Shown: positions 44,141-52,599, counted from the first letter of the stretch. The stretch is 64,000 bases of DNA from Holophaga foetida DSM 6591 (GCF_000242615.2 NZ_KI912269.1:465775-529774); one strand, 5' to 3'. A program made the numbers and translations. The notes: generated from the letters alone by a model not told the origin.

Positions 44141-45976
44141 ATGCTGAAACTCATGTCCTCTGCTCACAAAACCCAGGTAGATCTGGGAGGGCTCATGACG
44201 GTGCTGGGCCAGCACCTATACTCCACGCCCACTGTGGCCCTCCGGGAGCTGGTGCAGAATGCCCATGATTCCCTGGTGCGGAGGCGGATGGAGGATCGGG
44301 ACTGGACCGGTGGAGGGCGTATCCAGATTTCCGGGGATCTGGCAAAGGGGATCCTGCGAATCACGGACCAGGGAGCGGGACTGACGGAAGGGGAGATCCA
44401 CGGATTCCTGGCAACCATCGGTGTGGGCTACACCCGGACCCTCCGGGAGCGCTCCGGCAGTGAGGAGCTGATCGGGCTCTTCGGGCTGGGCTTCCTCTCT
44501 GCCTTCGTCCTGGCCGAGGAAGTCATCCTCACCACCTCCTCGTATCAGGAACCTCATCGAGGCTGGTGTTACCGCTCCTGCAACGGCCAGGACTACCACG
44601 TGGCGGAGGTCGCGGCCCGCCCGGAAGTGGGCACGGAGGTTGTCCTGCACCTGAGGGCGACCTACCAGCACCTCGCTGGCCCCGGCGCCCTGGCGCGCAT
44701 CCTGGGCAAGTACTGCGCCCTCATGCCCGATCCCATCTACATCGAGGATGCTTCCACCCCCCTGAATGATCTGACGCCCCCCTGGCACCGGGAGCCCGGC
44801 GAGCCCGTGGACCACCCGGTCCAGTACCGACGGAAGTGCATGGCCTTTGCGGAACGCTTCGAGGACACCTTCGCCCCCCTCTGCACCCTTCCCGTGGAAC
44901 CCACCGGCGCCAGCGACGCCATCGGCCTGCTCTGGATCCAGGACGGCAGCAGCTACGCCACCAGCGATAACCGCAACCTCTCCATCTTCGTGCGGGGCAT
45001 GCTCCTCGACGACGACGCCCGGGACCTGATCCCCGCGTGGGCAGGGTTCGTGGGCGGCGTCATCGAATCCAAGCGTCTGACCCCCACCGCCAGCCGCGAG
45101 GACATCCAGAAGGACGACGTTTACCACGCAGTCCGATCGGCCCTCAAGGAAGCCCTGGTGGAGGGCCTCTCCACCCTCTCCAAGCAGGATGATGCGGCTT
45201 GGCGGCGGGTCCTCACTCGCCACAACGAGGCCCTTCTGGGGGCAGCGCTCTGCGATCCCCGCCTTTTCTCCCTGCTGGCGGACTCCCTCTGGGTGCCGAC
45301 CTCCCAAGGGGATCTGCCAGTGCGGGCCCTGATGAACCAGGGCAATCTGCATGTGGCTCTGGGAGGCGGGGACGGCTTCGAGGACATGCTATTCCGCGCG
45401 CTCCAGATCCCCGTTGCGCGGGGGGACCGGTACGCGGTGATGTCCTTCCTCCGGGAGTGGGTGGTCCAGCGGGGCGGGCGTCTCATCGAAGTGGGGACCC
45501 AGCACGGCAACCGCCAGCTCTTCGCCGAAGACGAACTGCCCCAGGAGGACCTGGACTGGCTGACCGCCCAGCTGGGGGATGGCGAATTGCTGATCCCCGC
45601 CCACTTTGCTCCGCTGGATCTGCCCCTGGTGGTCGTCCCGGACCGTGAGGCCGAACTGAAGCAGCGCCTGGAGGCCGATGAGGCCGACGAACGCATTTCC
45701 GTGGCCGCCCTGAAACTCGCCCGGGCCTTCACCGCCCGGATCGATGGCACCACCTTGACCCGACTCTATGTGAACCTGGACAACCCGGCCGTCCAGGCGG
45801 TGCTGGAAGCCCGCCGCAAGGGCGCCAACACTGCGGTACAGGCCGCCCGGACGCTCTGGGCCCTGAAGGTCCTCCTGAGTTCGAGAAGCGATGAGGGGAG
45901 GCTGAACCTCAAGCAGGCCCTGGCCCAGCTCGGCCAGGCGACCTGCCAACTGGTCAATGGGACCGGACAGCCCTGA
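44141..45976 (+). CDS. HSP90/HtpG-like ATPase (divergent paralogue)
   Basis: 611 residues. The GHKL ATPase domain is intact: E36 and N40 in ELVQNAHDS, D76 in TDQGAGLT, and the glycine lid IGLFGLGFLSAF at ~111-122, then GTEVVLHL. The HSP90 middle domain is recognisable (LSIFVRGMLLDDDARDLIPAWAGFVGGVIESKRL and the catalytic-Arg segment TASREDIQ). The C-terminal third (~390-611) differs from HtpG and lacks a clear dimerisation signature or a MEEVD tail. ATG 44141 and 44153 are both possible. The gene is followed after 22 bases by a TPR protein, recalling HSP90 co-chaperone pairs. A standard htpG may exist elsewhere; this looks like a specialised paralogue. Confidence 0.87.
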   Translation: MLKLMSSAHKTQVDLGGLMTVLGQHLYSTPTVALRELVQNAHDSLVRRRMEDRDWTGGGRIQISGDLAKGILRITDQGAGLTEGEIHGFLATIGVGYTRTLRERSGSEELIGLFGLGFLSAFVLAEEVILTTSSYQEPHRGWCYRSCNGQDYHVAEVAARPEVGTEVVLHLRATYQHLAGPGALARILGKYCALMPDPIYIEDASTPLNDLTPPWHREPGEPVDHPVQYRRKCMAFAERFEDTFAPLCTLPVEPTGASDAIGLLWIQDGSSYATSDNRNLSIFVRGMLLDDDARDLIPAWAGFVGGVIESKRLTPTASREDIQKDDVYHAVRSALKEALVEGLSTLSKQDDAAWRRVLTRHNEALLGAALCDPRLFSLLADSLWVPTSQGDLPVRALMNQGNLHVALGGGDGFEDMLFRALQIPVARGDRYAVMSFLREWVVQRGGRLIEVGTQHGNRQLFAEDELPQEDLDWLTAQLGDGELLIPAHFAPLDLPLVVVPDREAELKQRLEADEADERISVAALKLARAFTARIDGTTLTRLYVNLDNPAVQAVLEARRKGANTAVQAARTLWALKVLLSSRSDEGRLNLKQALAQLGQATCQLVNGTGQP

Positions 45977-45998
45977 ACGCGAGAGACAGGAGAACACC

Positions 45999-48278
45999 AT
46001 GGAAATGTGGACCTGGGTGGAGAGCCTCCAGAATGACCTGCGTGAGAGCGGATACGAGCGGCTCGCCGATCTCATCGACCAGATCCCGAACGATGTGAGC
46101 GAAAACCGCCCCGAACGGGCCGCTGCCGCCCTGCCGGAAGCCCTGGCGGGTGCCCGAGCCATCAAGAACCCCTGGCTGGAGGTCTTCCTGCGCCACTGGG
46201 GAATGCAGAACCGCATGAACAACCTCTCAGAGGGAGAGGTGGCTCTGTCTGAGGCCACGGCCCTTCTGGACTTTGCGCACCGACCCGAAACCCGGCAATG
46301 CCCCCAATCGATCTGCGTGACCCAGGACATCGCCAAATGCTATGGCAACCTGGACGGCCCAGGCTGGGCCCAGGAACGCCTGGAGGTCTGCCGGGAAACC
46401 CTCGCCCGCATCGACACCTCCTGGCCCTGCTTCGACTGCCTTTCCCGCGAGTACGGTGACGCCCTCCTGGACCAAGGGCAGGCCCGGGAGGCCATCACCT
46501 TCCTGGCCCAGCAGGCCAAGGCCATGGAGGGGGCGGGCGAACCCGCCGAGTCCCGCTACCAGTGGAAGCAGGCCGAGGCCCTCTGGCGATCAGGGGATCG
46601 GGCCGGAGCCCTGAAGGCCTACCGCCACATCGACACCCTGGAGGACGGGATGGCCGAGGACGACCGGGTCGCCCGGCACCTGGACATGGCCTGTATCCTG
46701 GCGGAACTCGGAGAAGTGGAGGAAGCCCGGGAAATCCTCCCCGCCTGGAGTGATTTGACCCCCGGGGATTACACCACCTGGGCCGAGACGGCTGGCCTCC
46801 TGGCCCGGCTCCAGCCCGACCTCAACACCTGGAGGCTCGGAGCCCGTCTCCAGATCGCCCTGGACCACCTGATCAAGGTGGGGGCGCACCGCAAAGCCCT
46901 GACCGTCGCCAGGGAGCACGGCCACGCCGCAGTCACCCGCGGCGCCCGTCGGACGGCGGAAGCGGCCTTGAGGGCCATGGAGGGGCGCCTGCCCCACCTC
47001 CGACACCCCATGGACGCCCCTGGGATTGTGAAGACCCTGGCCGAGGCCGTGGAAACCCTGCCCCTTGCCCAGGACCTGCCCACGGCACCGGAGGCCCTCG
47101 TCGAGCACCTCCAGTCTCTGGAGGAGCGGGATCCGGAGAGGGAGCTGGGCTGGCTCCTGAGCGCCCACGCCGCCCGCCCCGAGGACCCCGACCTGCTCCA
47201 GGTGCTCCTGGACGCCTTCCATGCCTGCGAGAACAGAGACGAGGCCGAGACCCTGCTCTGGCAGCAGCTGGACAAGCATCCCCAATGGCGCTTCCTCGCC
47301 TATCGCCTGCTCAACATCCTCCTGGATGCCCAGAATGCCGCTGGCATCGAGCGCCTCCTCCTTCAGGTGGAGCCAGCAGATCCTGCCACGGCTTGCTGGA
47401 TCCGGGCTCGCTGGGCCTTCGTCCAGGCCAAGTGGGAGGAGGTCGGTGCCGAGGCGGAGCGCCTCCTGGCCCTGGAGGAGGACGATGACGCCCGGGATAT
47501 CTGGGCCCGGGCCGCCATGGAAGCGGGCGACTTCCCCAAAGCTCTCACCCTTCGCCAAAGCCAGATGGAGCGCCGGGAGGAGCTGGATCGCGGACTATGC
47601 TGGGAGATCCTCACCGCAGCTACGGCGGCGGAAGCCTGGGATACCGTCCGGGAGACCGCAACGAAGCTTGAGATGGAGCTCACGGGCGAGAGCGGAGTTG
47701 TCGAAGAAGCCTGGGAGCGGGTTTATATCGCTTTCAAGGAAGAAGGCGTGGAGCGCCGCTATGCTGCCCAGCGCACAGGCCCGGTCACGGCCCGGATCCT
47801 TGAGCCCTCAGCCCCCTCGGCCCCCCAGCATGCCCAGGACTGGATCGTGTTTGATGCCCGTCCCCTGGAACAGGCGCCCGAGGACGAGGAGGAGCGGCGC
47901 ACCTTCACCTTCACCTATCGGCACGTCCATCAACTTGAGGAAGGCGCCTTTGACAGCAGCTGGCTCCTGGATGGGGTGGACCCCGGAGATGAACCCTACG
48001 GGGTCCTGCGGGATGGCCTTTGGGACAAACAGTGGGCCTGTTGGGTGGTCAGCGGCACTGACTACCGGGTTCAGGACCCCTCGGGCCGGGAGGAGGGCCT
48101 GCCGGGCATCCTGGTGCTGGTCGCCACGCCGAAAACCGTCCCCCCCGCCGAGCTCCACCGGACCCTGGGGGAGCTCACCCAGGGCTGGGAGCACCCCATG
48201 TGCTGGCGCGGCCTGGCGGAGCGGGTCGACCAGGACTTGGCCCACCACCTGGCAGTGGAGGAACGATACGGGCTGTGA
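45999..48278 (+). CDS. Large TPR-type helical-repeat protein, partner of the HSP90-like ATPase
   Basis: 759 residues, no signal peptide or membrane helix. The first ~640 residues are Ala/Leu/Glu-rich helical pairs of TPR character (LGEVEEAREILPAW, ACENRDEAETLLWQQLDKHPQWRFLAYRLLNILLDAQN, AEAERLLALEEDDDARDIWARAAMEAGDFPKAL). The final ~130 residues form a separate, Trp-rich domain of unknown type (DWIVFDARPL, FTFTYRHVHQLEEGAFDSSW, HPMCWRGLAERVDQDLAHHL). Start 45999 is preceded by AGGAGA. Adjacent to and in one operon with the HSP90-like gene; a co-chaperone or substrate adaptor role is inference. Confidence 0.8.
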   Translation: MEMWTWVESLQNDLRESGYERLADLIDQIPNDVSENRPERAAAALPEALAGARAIKNPWLEVFLRHWGMQNRMNNLSEGEVALSEATALLDFAHRPETRQCPQSICVTQDIAKCYGNLDGPGWAQERLEVCRETLARIDTSWPCFDCLSREYGDALLDQGQAREAITFLAQQAKAMEGAGEPAESRYQWKQAEALWRSGDRAGALKAYRHIDTLEDGMAEDDRVARHLDMACILAELGEVEEAREILPAWSDLTPGDYTTWAETAGLLARLQPDLNTWRLGARLQIALDHLIKVGAHRKALTVAREHGHAAVTRGARRTAEAALRAMEGRLPHLRHPMDAPGIVKTLAEAVETLPLAQDLPTAPEALVEHLQSLEERDPERELGWLLSAHAARPEDPDLLQVLLDAFHACENRDEAETLLWQQLDKHPQWRFLAYRLLNILLDAQNAAGIERLLLQVEPADPATACWIRARWAFVQAKWEEVGAEAERLLALEEDDDARDIWARAAMEAGDFPKALTLRQSQMERREELDRGLCWEILTAATAAEAWDTVRETATKLEMELTGESGVVEEAWERVYIAFKEEGVERRYAAQRTGPVTARILEPSAPSAPQHAQDWIVFDARPLEQAPEDEEERRTFTFTYRHVHQLEEGAFDSSWLLDGVDPGDEPYGVLRDGLWDKQWACWVVSGTDYRVQDPSGREEGLPGILVLVATPKTVPPAELHRTLGELTQGWEHPMCWRGLAERVDQDLAHHLAVEERYGL

Positions 48279-48454
48279 ACCCCCTGACTCCACCCCCCGC
48301 TTCCTACTCGCGGCTCGTCGCCGAGCTTCGACTAGAGCGCAGCAATCCCGCCAGTCCTGGGCAGGCAGGCGGAACCGGGTGGGCGGTTCCAGGTAGAGTG
48401 GGGTAGACTCAAGACCCTTCCCAAGAATCAGGCTCCACTCGCACAGGAGGTCCC

Positions 48455-49168
48455 TTGCCCACCCGACTCACTACAATCCTGATGCTGGCCCTCCTGCTGT
48501 TCCTGCCGGGAACCGCATCCGCCCAGCGCCCTGAACACGATGCCGGCGAATTCGTGATCATCAGTGCCCAGTACGGCACCGAGCGCCATCACGTGGACGT
48601 CACCCAACGCCTGCGGGAAGGCGCCAAGCGGGACCGGATGTTCCGGGCCAGCAACGCAACCTTCGGGGTGGACCCCGCCGAGGGCAAGGTAAAGACCCTG
48701 CGCATCTACGCCCGAGGCCCCCATGGCCGGGAAGAGGTGTTTGAATACCGCGAGGGGAGCATGGTCGATGGATCCAAGTTCCGCGGCTGGGGCCGAGGCG
48801 ACTGGGGCAGCGGCAAGGATCGCTGGAGTGGGCGCTGGGGCGGAGATGAAGGCGAGTTCCTCATCCTGAGCGCGCAGTACGGAACCAGGCACCACCATGT
48901 AGACGTCACCCAGCGCCTGCGCGAAGGGGCCAAGCGGGACCGGATGTTCCGGGCCAGCAATGAGACCTTCGGAGTGGATCCCGATCAGGGCAAGGTGAAG
49001 ACCCTGCGCATCTACGCCCGCGGCCCCCACGGCAGGGAAGAGATGTTTGAATATCGGGAGGGAAGCATGGTCGATGGCTCCAAGTTCCGCGGCTGGGGCC
49101 GAGGCGAATGGGGCGATGGCAAGGACCGCTGGAGCGGCCGTTGGGACGGGGAGCACGGAAAACACTAA
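48455..49168 (+). CDS. Secreted protein with two tandem ~105-residue domains (DUF3395-like)
   Basis: 237 residues. Signal peptide (LTTILMLALLLFLPGTASAQ), then two near-identical units starting EFVIISAQYGTERHHVDVTQRL and EFLILSAQYGTRHHHVDVTQRL. Each runs through DRMFRASN, FGVDP, VKTLRIYARGPHGREE, GSMVDGSKFRGWGRG and KDRWSGRW. The pattern A-x-Y-G ... DVT ... N-x-x-FG-DP ... K-x-L-x-V-x-Y resembles DUF3395. The high likeness of the copies points to a recent internal duplication. TTG start at 48455 follows AGGAGG. It lies 176 bases after the TPR gene on the same strand; whether it belongs to that unit is open. Confidence 0.75.
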   Translation: MPTRLTTILMLALLLFLPGTASAQRPEHDAGEFVIISAQYGTERHHVDVTQRLREGAKRDRMFRASNATFGVDPAEGKVKTLRIYARGPHGREEVFEYREGSMVDGSKFRGWGRGDWGSGKDRWSGRWGGDEGEFLILSAQYGTRHHHVDVTQRLREGAKRDRMFRASNETFGVDPDQGKVKTLRIYARGPHGREEMFEYREGSMVDGSKFRGWGRGEWGDGKDRWSGRWDGEHGKH

Positions 49169-49293
49169 CCAAGGCTCACGATTGTCGGCGAAGCGAAGCC
49201 CAATCCACAGATCCTGAAACGCCCCTGCTCAGTCTGCCCCACACACTGGATCCGCGACCCTGAGGACCTCAGGTCCGGAACAACCAGGACAGG

Positions 49294-49333
49294 AAACCGT
49301 CCGCGCCCCTTGCGGGGCAAGGACGGTTTTTTT
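49294..49333. terminator. Bidirectional terminator between the secreted protein gene and micro-gene copy 1
   Basis: AAACCGTCC pairs with GGACGGTTT, with GCCCC/GGGGC inside; TTTTTTTCC follows on the plus strand. On the minus strand the stem is followed by TTTCCTGT. It serves the plus-strand gene ending at 49168 and the minus-strand micro-gene ending at 49366. Confidence 0.8.
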
Positions 49334-49365
49334 CCGTGCACCCAGCGGACCGAACCGCGAGCACC

Positions 49366-49452
49366 CTAGGCCGCGCCGTTCACCATTACCTCAATGCGGC
49401 AGAAGGACTTCTTGACCATCAGCTTGAGGATGCTCATCAGAAGGTGGATCAT
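49366..49452 (-). CDS. 28-residue peptide gene, copy 1
   Basis: ATG at 49450-49452, stop TAG at 49366-49368. The peptide begins MIHLLMSILKLMVKKSF and continues CRIEVMVNGAA: a hydrophobic/amphipathic N-terminal helix, a KK pair, then a short hydrophobic tail. GGAGG at 49458-49462 is five bases before the start. A promoter (49495-49523) lies upstream and a hairpin terminator downstream. A second copy at 52513-52599 encodes a peptide identical at 21 of 28 positions; six of the 13 differing sense codons are synonymous, as expected if the peptide is kept. No known family recognised; possible types are a membrane-active toxin, a small membrane regulator or a leader peptide. Confidence 0.7.
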   Translation of the reverse strand: MIHLLMSILKLMVKKSFCRIEVMVNGAA

Positions 49453-49494
49453 GTCGGCCTCCGTTTCCCAATCGCACCAGATCGGTACCACTCA

Positions 49495-49523
49495 ATAGTA
49501 CGCCTGTATCATGCAGCGGTCAA
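49495..49523 (-). promoter_or_regulatory. Sigma-70-type promoter of micro-gene copy 1
   Basis: On the minus strand TTGACC (49518-49523), a 17-base spacer and TACTAT (49495-49500). The expected transcript starts near 49488, leaving a leader of about 35 bases. The same -35 and spacing occur before copy 2. Confidence 0.62.
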
Positions 49524-49540
49524 TAGGCAGAGAAAAAAGT

Positions 49541-49645
49541 CTGTAGACCACTTCTTTATTTGCGTTTATCCAAATTTATCCGCGGCCGGTTCTGCTTTTC
49601 CCACCATTCCGAATTCCATGGCGGAGGCGCCGCCGGGTGACTACA
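49541..49645. repeat. Dispersed repeat module B, copy 2 (inverted)
   Basis: The minus strand carries CCTCCGCCATGGAATTCGGA, GGTGGGAAAAGCAGAACC, CGGATAAATTTGGATAAACG and AAGAAGTGGTCTACAGAC, the order seen at 27056-27145. It abuts the promoter of micro-gene copy 1. The rest of the gap 49169-49759 holds only the terminator and the micro-gene. Confidence 0.8.
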
Positions 49646-49759
49646 AAAGTCTTAACCCCGAGGCCCCCTCCTGCACCCCCCAGAACCAGGCTGCACCAGT
49701 CCTTACGTCGAATCGCAAAAGCATTGTACGATTAGCATTGAGAGGCAATTGAGCAGACC

Positions 49760-50539
49760 ATGGAAATGAAGGCAGAAGTCCCCGATCCAGGCCGGAAGAG
49801 TGGAGATAAGATCCAAGTCCTTTTCCGCTCCTATGACATACTTATGTCCATAGCCAACCATCCCGACGGTTTGTCTCTGCGCGAAATCGGCCACTACGTT
49901 AAGCTGCCCCGGTCCACCGTTCGACGAATCATGGACACGCTGGAAGAGCAGAATATCGTCATCACAGCGCCTTCGACCAGCAGGTACCGGCTAGGTCCGA
50001 CCTTGGCCTTTTTCGCAGCAAACATCTACCCCTTCGATATCGGGAAAATTGCTCGGCCAATGCTCATGCACCTCGCAAGCATGACGGACGAAAGCGTCTA
50101 TCTGTGTGTTACGACCCATGGAATGGCCGTTGTTGTGGACCTGATTCCCGGTGTCAATCCTCTCCACTCGGTCGCAACGATGGGATCATCACTTCCCCTC
50201 TATGCAACGGCCTGTGGCAAGGCACTTATGGCCACCATGTCAGAAAAGGAACTTGAAGACCTGCGTCTTCAGATGAAACTTGTCCATCTGACGAAGAACA
50301 CCATCACCGATTGGGAAAAGCTGCTCATTGAAATTGAAACCATCAGGACCACGGGCGTTGCGCTCGATCGGGAAGAGTACCAAACCGGCATCACCGGCAT
50401 CGCAATACCGCTGAAGGGCCCAGGCGGAGAGCTTGGCGCCATCAGCATCATCCTGCACACCGAGCGCTATCAGGTGATCGGCGAGCACTTGGTCCAGTTT
50501 CTCCTGCATGGGATACAAGCGTTACGCTGGACGAGATAG
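49760..50539 (+). CDS. IclR-family transcriptional regulator
   Basis: 259 residues. N-terminal winged helix (VLFRSYDILMSIANHPDGLSLREIGHYVKLPRSTVRRIMDTLEEQN) and C-terminal GAF-like effector domain (MLMHLASMTDESVYLCV, LPLYATACGKALMATM, TGITGIAIPLKGPGGELGAISI). IclR regulators often control aromatic or central catabolic genes. The neighbouring minus-strand UroD-family gene converges with it (82-base gap). Its base composition is visibly lower in GC than most genes here, suggesting acquisition. Palindromes at 52024-52062 are candidate binding sites, though not proven to be its own. Confidence 0.92.
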   Translation: MEMKAEVPDPGRKSGDKIQVLFRSYDILMSIANHPDGLSLREIGHYVKLPRSTVRRIMDTLEEQNIVITAPSTSRYRLGPTLAFFAANIYPFDIGKIARPMLMHLASMTDESVYLCVTTHGMAVVVDLIPGVNPLHSVATMGSSLPLYATACGKALMATMSEKELEDLRLQMKLVHLTKNTITDWEKLLIEIETIRTTGVALDREEYQTGITGIAIPLKGPGGELGAISIILHTERYQVIGEHLVQFLLHGIQALRWTR

Positions 50540-50621
50540 GATCACCCGCAGGTGCCACTGGTCCTGCGATTGCAGGCATTCAGGCCCAGCCATGGGAATC
50601 CATCGACGTCAGCGGAAAGGC

Positions 50622-51722
50622 CTAGTTCACAGCCGCGATCATGGCCTTCACATTCTCGATCCTGGCGTTGGCGGGAATGGTGCAACCGGCGGACAGGATG
50701 AAGCCAGGCCCCATGTCCTTGATCAGCCGGGTGCAGTAGCTGTGCACCTCGTCGGGGGTTCCCAGGGCCAAAAGCCCTGCGGGCACATCCCCCTTGATGC
50801 ACATCTGATCCCCGATGGCCTCCTTGACCTTATAGATATCCGTGGCGCCATCGGTCTCGAACACGCAGCGCCCCTTGGGGAAGCTCTTGAAGAAATCCAG
50901 ATCACGCTCCCAATTGGAGTCGATGTGGAAGTTCACCACGGCGCCTTCCTCGATGATCATGTCCGCGATCTGCTTGAGGTACTTCCACACGAACCTTTCC
51001 CAGAGCTTGGGCGAGAAGAACTCGCTGGCGCCCCGGGCAGGAGAGATGAAGACGTAGGTGGAGTTGGTGGCCTTGATCTGTTGGCGTACCTCCTGGAGCA
51101 CATCCTCCTGTATCAGGTCGAGCACGGCCGTGACCTTGTCGGGGCACCTCCGGAGATCACCGATGAAGCGCGGCATGGACCGTCCTCCGCTGAGCTTCTC
51201 GTTGACCAGGTTGATGACCAGAGGTGAATAGACAACATAGCCAGCCTCCTCGAAGTTCTTGACCATTTCCGGGATGCCCATGACCTCCTCCATGATCGCG
51301 GGCAGATCGATTCCCAGGCGCTTGCTCAGGAAATCCGCTTCAAAGGGCCGCCACCCTTTGTTGAGAATCGTGTCGTAGTCTTCCACGGTCATCAGTTCCC
51401 GCTCATCCAGCTGCCAGAGGCTATCGGGCGGAAGCTCCTTGCCGGGCATTTTGATGTGGGTGAGAAAACCCAAAGGGAAGAAGGGGGCTGGAACAAAGGC
51501 GAAGTCGAGACCATCCACCTCGCCCAGGGCCTTGGTGGAATCCAGCATCACCTTGCTGGAAGCCTTGAGGCTGCTGCAGAAGTCGGCCATGGGCACCCCC
51601 ATGTGCCTAGCGCAGAAGCTATCGGCCATGTACACCAGCGGGGTGCGATCCGGCTTCTCGAGGGCGACAGCCTTGCGGATGCGCTCTTTTCGTTCGGTCA
51701 ACAGTTCGGCATTCGTCTTCAT
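50622..51722 (-). CDS. Uroporphyrinogen-decarboxylase-family protein (MtaA/CmuA-type methyltransferase branch)
   Basis: 366 residues with a UroD TIM-barrel pattern. The start ATG has AAGGTG before it. Conserved segments are PLVYMADSFCARHMGVPMADF, VVNFHIDSNWERDLDFFKSFPKGRCVFETDGATDIYKVKE and GFILSAGCTIPANARIENVKAMI. MtaA-type enzymes bind zinc through H-x-C and a distal Cys; here the first part is H-I-D and the distal Cys (SAGC) remains, so the metal site may differ. Members of this branch work with corrinoid proteins in methyl transfer, for example during O-demethylation. No corrinoid protein gene is adjacent. Confidence 0.9.
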   Translation of the reverse strand: MKTNAELLTERKERIRKAVALEKPDRTPLVYMADSFCARHMGVPMADFCSSLKASSKVMLDSTKALGEVDGLDFAFVPAPFFPLGFLTHIKMPGKELPPDSLWQLDERELMTVEDYDTILNKGWRPFEADFLSKRLGIDLPAIMEEVMGIPEMVKNFEEAGYVVYSPLVINLVNEKLSGGRSMPRFIGDLRRCPDKVTAVLDLIQEDVLQEVRQQIKATNSTYVFISPARGASEFFSPKLWERFVWKYLKQIADMIIEEGAVVNFHIDSNWERDLDFFKSFPKGRCVFETDGATDIYKVKEAIGDQMCIKGDVPAGLLALGTPDEVHSYCTRLIKDMGPGFILSAGCTIPANARIENVKAMIAAVN

Positions 51723-52023
51723 CTATGCACCTTGAAAAATGGCCAGGGGCTCAATCCCGTCCCCTGAAGAAGTTGAAATACGACGGTTCAAAGCATGGAA
51801 GCCAGCCTTGAGACCGCAGGTGGAGAGCAGTAAACGGAGTGAATCTAGTTCATATATTCAGAACGGACAAATAGTTAACTGCCATTTGCCATATAGCCTC
51901 CGATCGTAGGGCCGCTTCGGGACCTCAGGGGCGTACCCCCGCTTAACAGGGTGGACATGTGTACTGCCAGATGGACTGCTTGCACCGAATCTAGAACAAG
52001 GCATCCCGCCGCGCAAGGACTTT

Positions 52024-52062
52024 TGTCCGCATACCGGATCTTTTATGTCCGCATTGCGGACA
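52024..52062. promoter_or_regulatory. Tandem palindromic operator sites
   Basis: TGTCCGCA-T-TGCGGACA (52046-52062) is a perfect 17-base dyad. Exactly 22 bases upstream lies a second site TGTCCGCA-T-ACCGGATC (52024-52040) with the same left arm. Two helical turns of spacing suggest cooperative binding. A half-site-like GAACGGACAAAT sits at 51861-51872, closer to the UroD-family gene start. No gene is seen in 51723-52512 apart from repeat DNA. Confidence 0.55.
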
Positions 52063-52225
52063 CTTTTGACAGCAGCCCCCCTGCATGCCCTCGCCATCCG
52101 CATGAGACAGCGGAGCTATCTCACACCACAACAACCATGTATAACCCCATTATGCAATACTTTACAAATGAAGGCAGCGGATCAACAAGACCCAGGAAAG
52201 CCTCCCGCGACTTGATATGACCACG

Positions 52226-52277
52226 GAGGGAGAGGGAGGCGGAGGCACGTATGCGTGCCATAGCCCCCCTCTCCCTC
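52226..52277. repeat. Inverted repeat related to module D
   Basis: GAGGGAGAGGG with AGGCGGAGGCACG forms a hairpin with CGTGCC...CCCTCTCCCTC. On the minus strand GGCTATGGCACGCATACGTG followed by CCTCCGCCTCCCTC matches the loop and inner stem at 27218-27250. Confidence 0.7.
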
Positions 52278-52431
52278 AGCCATCCGATGTCCATATGGTG
52301 AGCCAGCGAGGTGAAGGCCATCCTTCCCCCTCGCCCAGGCTTTGCTTGGTGCAATGAACGACTACAAAAGGGGAAGTAGATACCAGGGCGATCAAGCCCC
52401 CTCCACACCCCTCTGACCGATACACTTCCAA

Positions 52432-52476
52432 TTCCCAAAAGAAAACCGCCCACGCCCCGAAACGGGCGTGGACGGC
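52432..52476 (-). terminator. Rho-independent terminator of micro-gene copy 2
   Basis: On the minus strand CCGTCCACGCCC, a GTTTC loop and GGGCGTGGGCGG form a GC-rich stem with one mismatch, followed by TTTTCTTTT. It lies about 40 bases after the micro-gene stop. Confidence 0.75.
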
Positions 52477-52512
52477 CTCTTCAGCTAGGCGCTCAATGGA
52501 TGACCGGGGGCC

Positions 52513-52599
52513 TTAGGCTGCGCCGATCACCATCGCGCCGATCCTGCGAAAGGACTTCTTGACCATGAGTTTGAAGATGTTCATCAGAAGGTTGATCAT
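52513..52599 (-). CDS. 28-residue peptide gene, copy 2
   Basis: ATG at 52597-52599, stop TAA at 52513-52515. The peptide begins MINLLMNIFKLMVKKSF and continues RRIGAMVIGAA. GGAGG lies five bases before the start in the same GGAGGCCGAC context as copy 1. A TTGACC-17-TATTGT promoter is upstream and a terminator downstream, so the unit is a complete autonomous gene. The central LMVKKSF and C-terminal G-A-A are unchanged between copies, while the leaders differ in length (about 60 versus 35 bases). Positive charge in the middle with hydrophobic ends would fit membrane association. No homologue recognised; function unknown. Confidence 0.72.
   Translation of the reverse strand: MINLLMNIFKLMVKKSFRRIGAMVIGAA

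Noticed and set aside
49400..49440. Plus-strand TTGACC inside the micro-genes as an antisense antitoxin promoter
   Set aside because: The -10 position reads CATCAG in both copies, a poor match; no support for an antisense RNA from sequence alone.
51857..52103. Short minus-strand frame in the gap before desulfoferrodoxin
   Set aside because: No start context, no family likeness, and it runs through the operator dyads.
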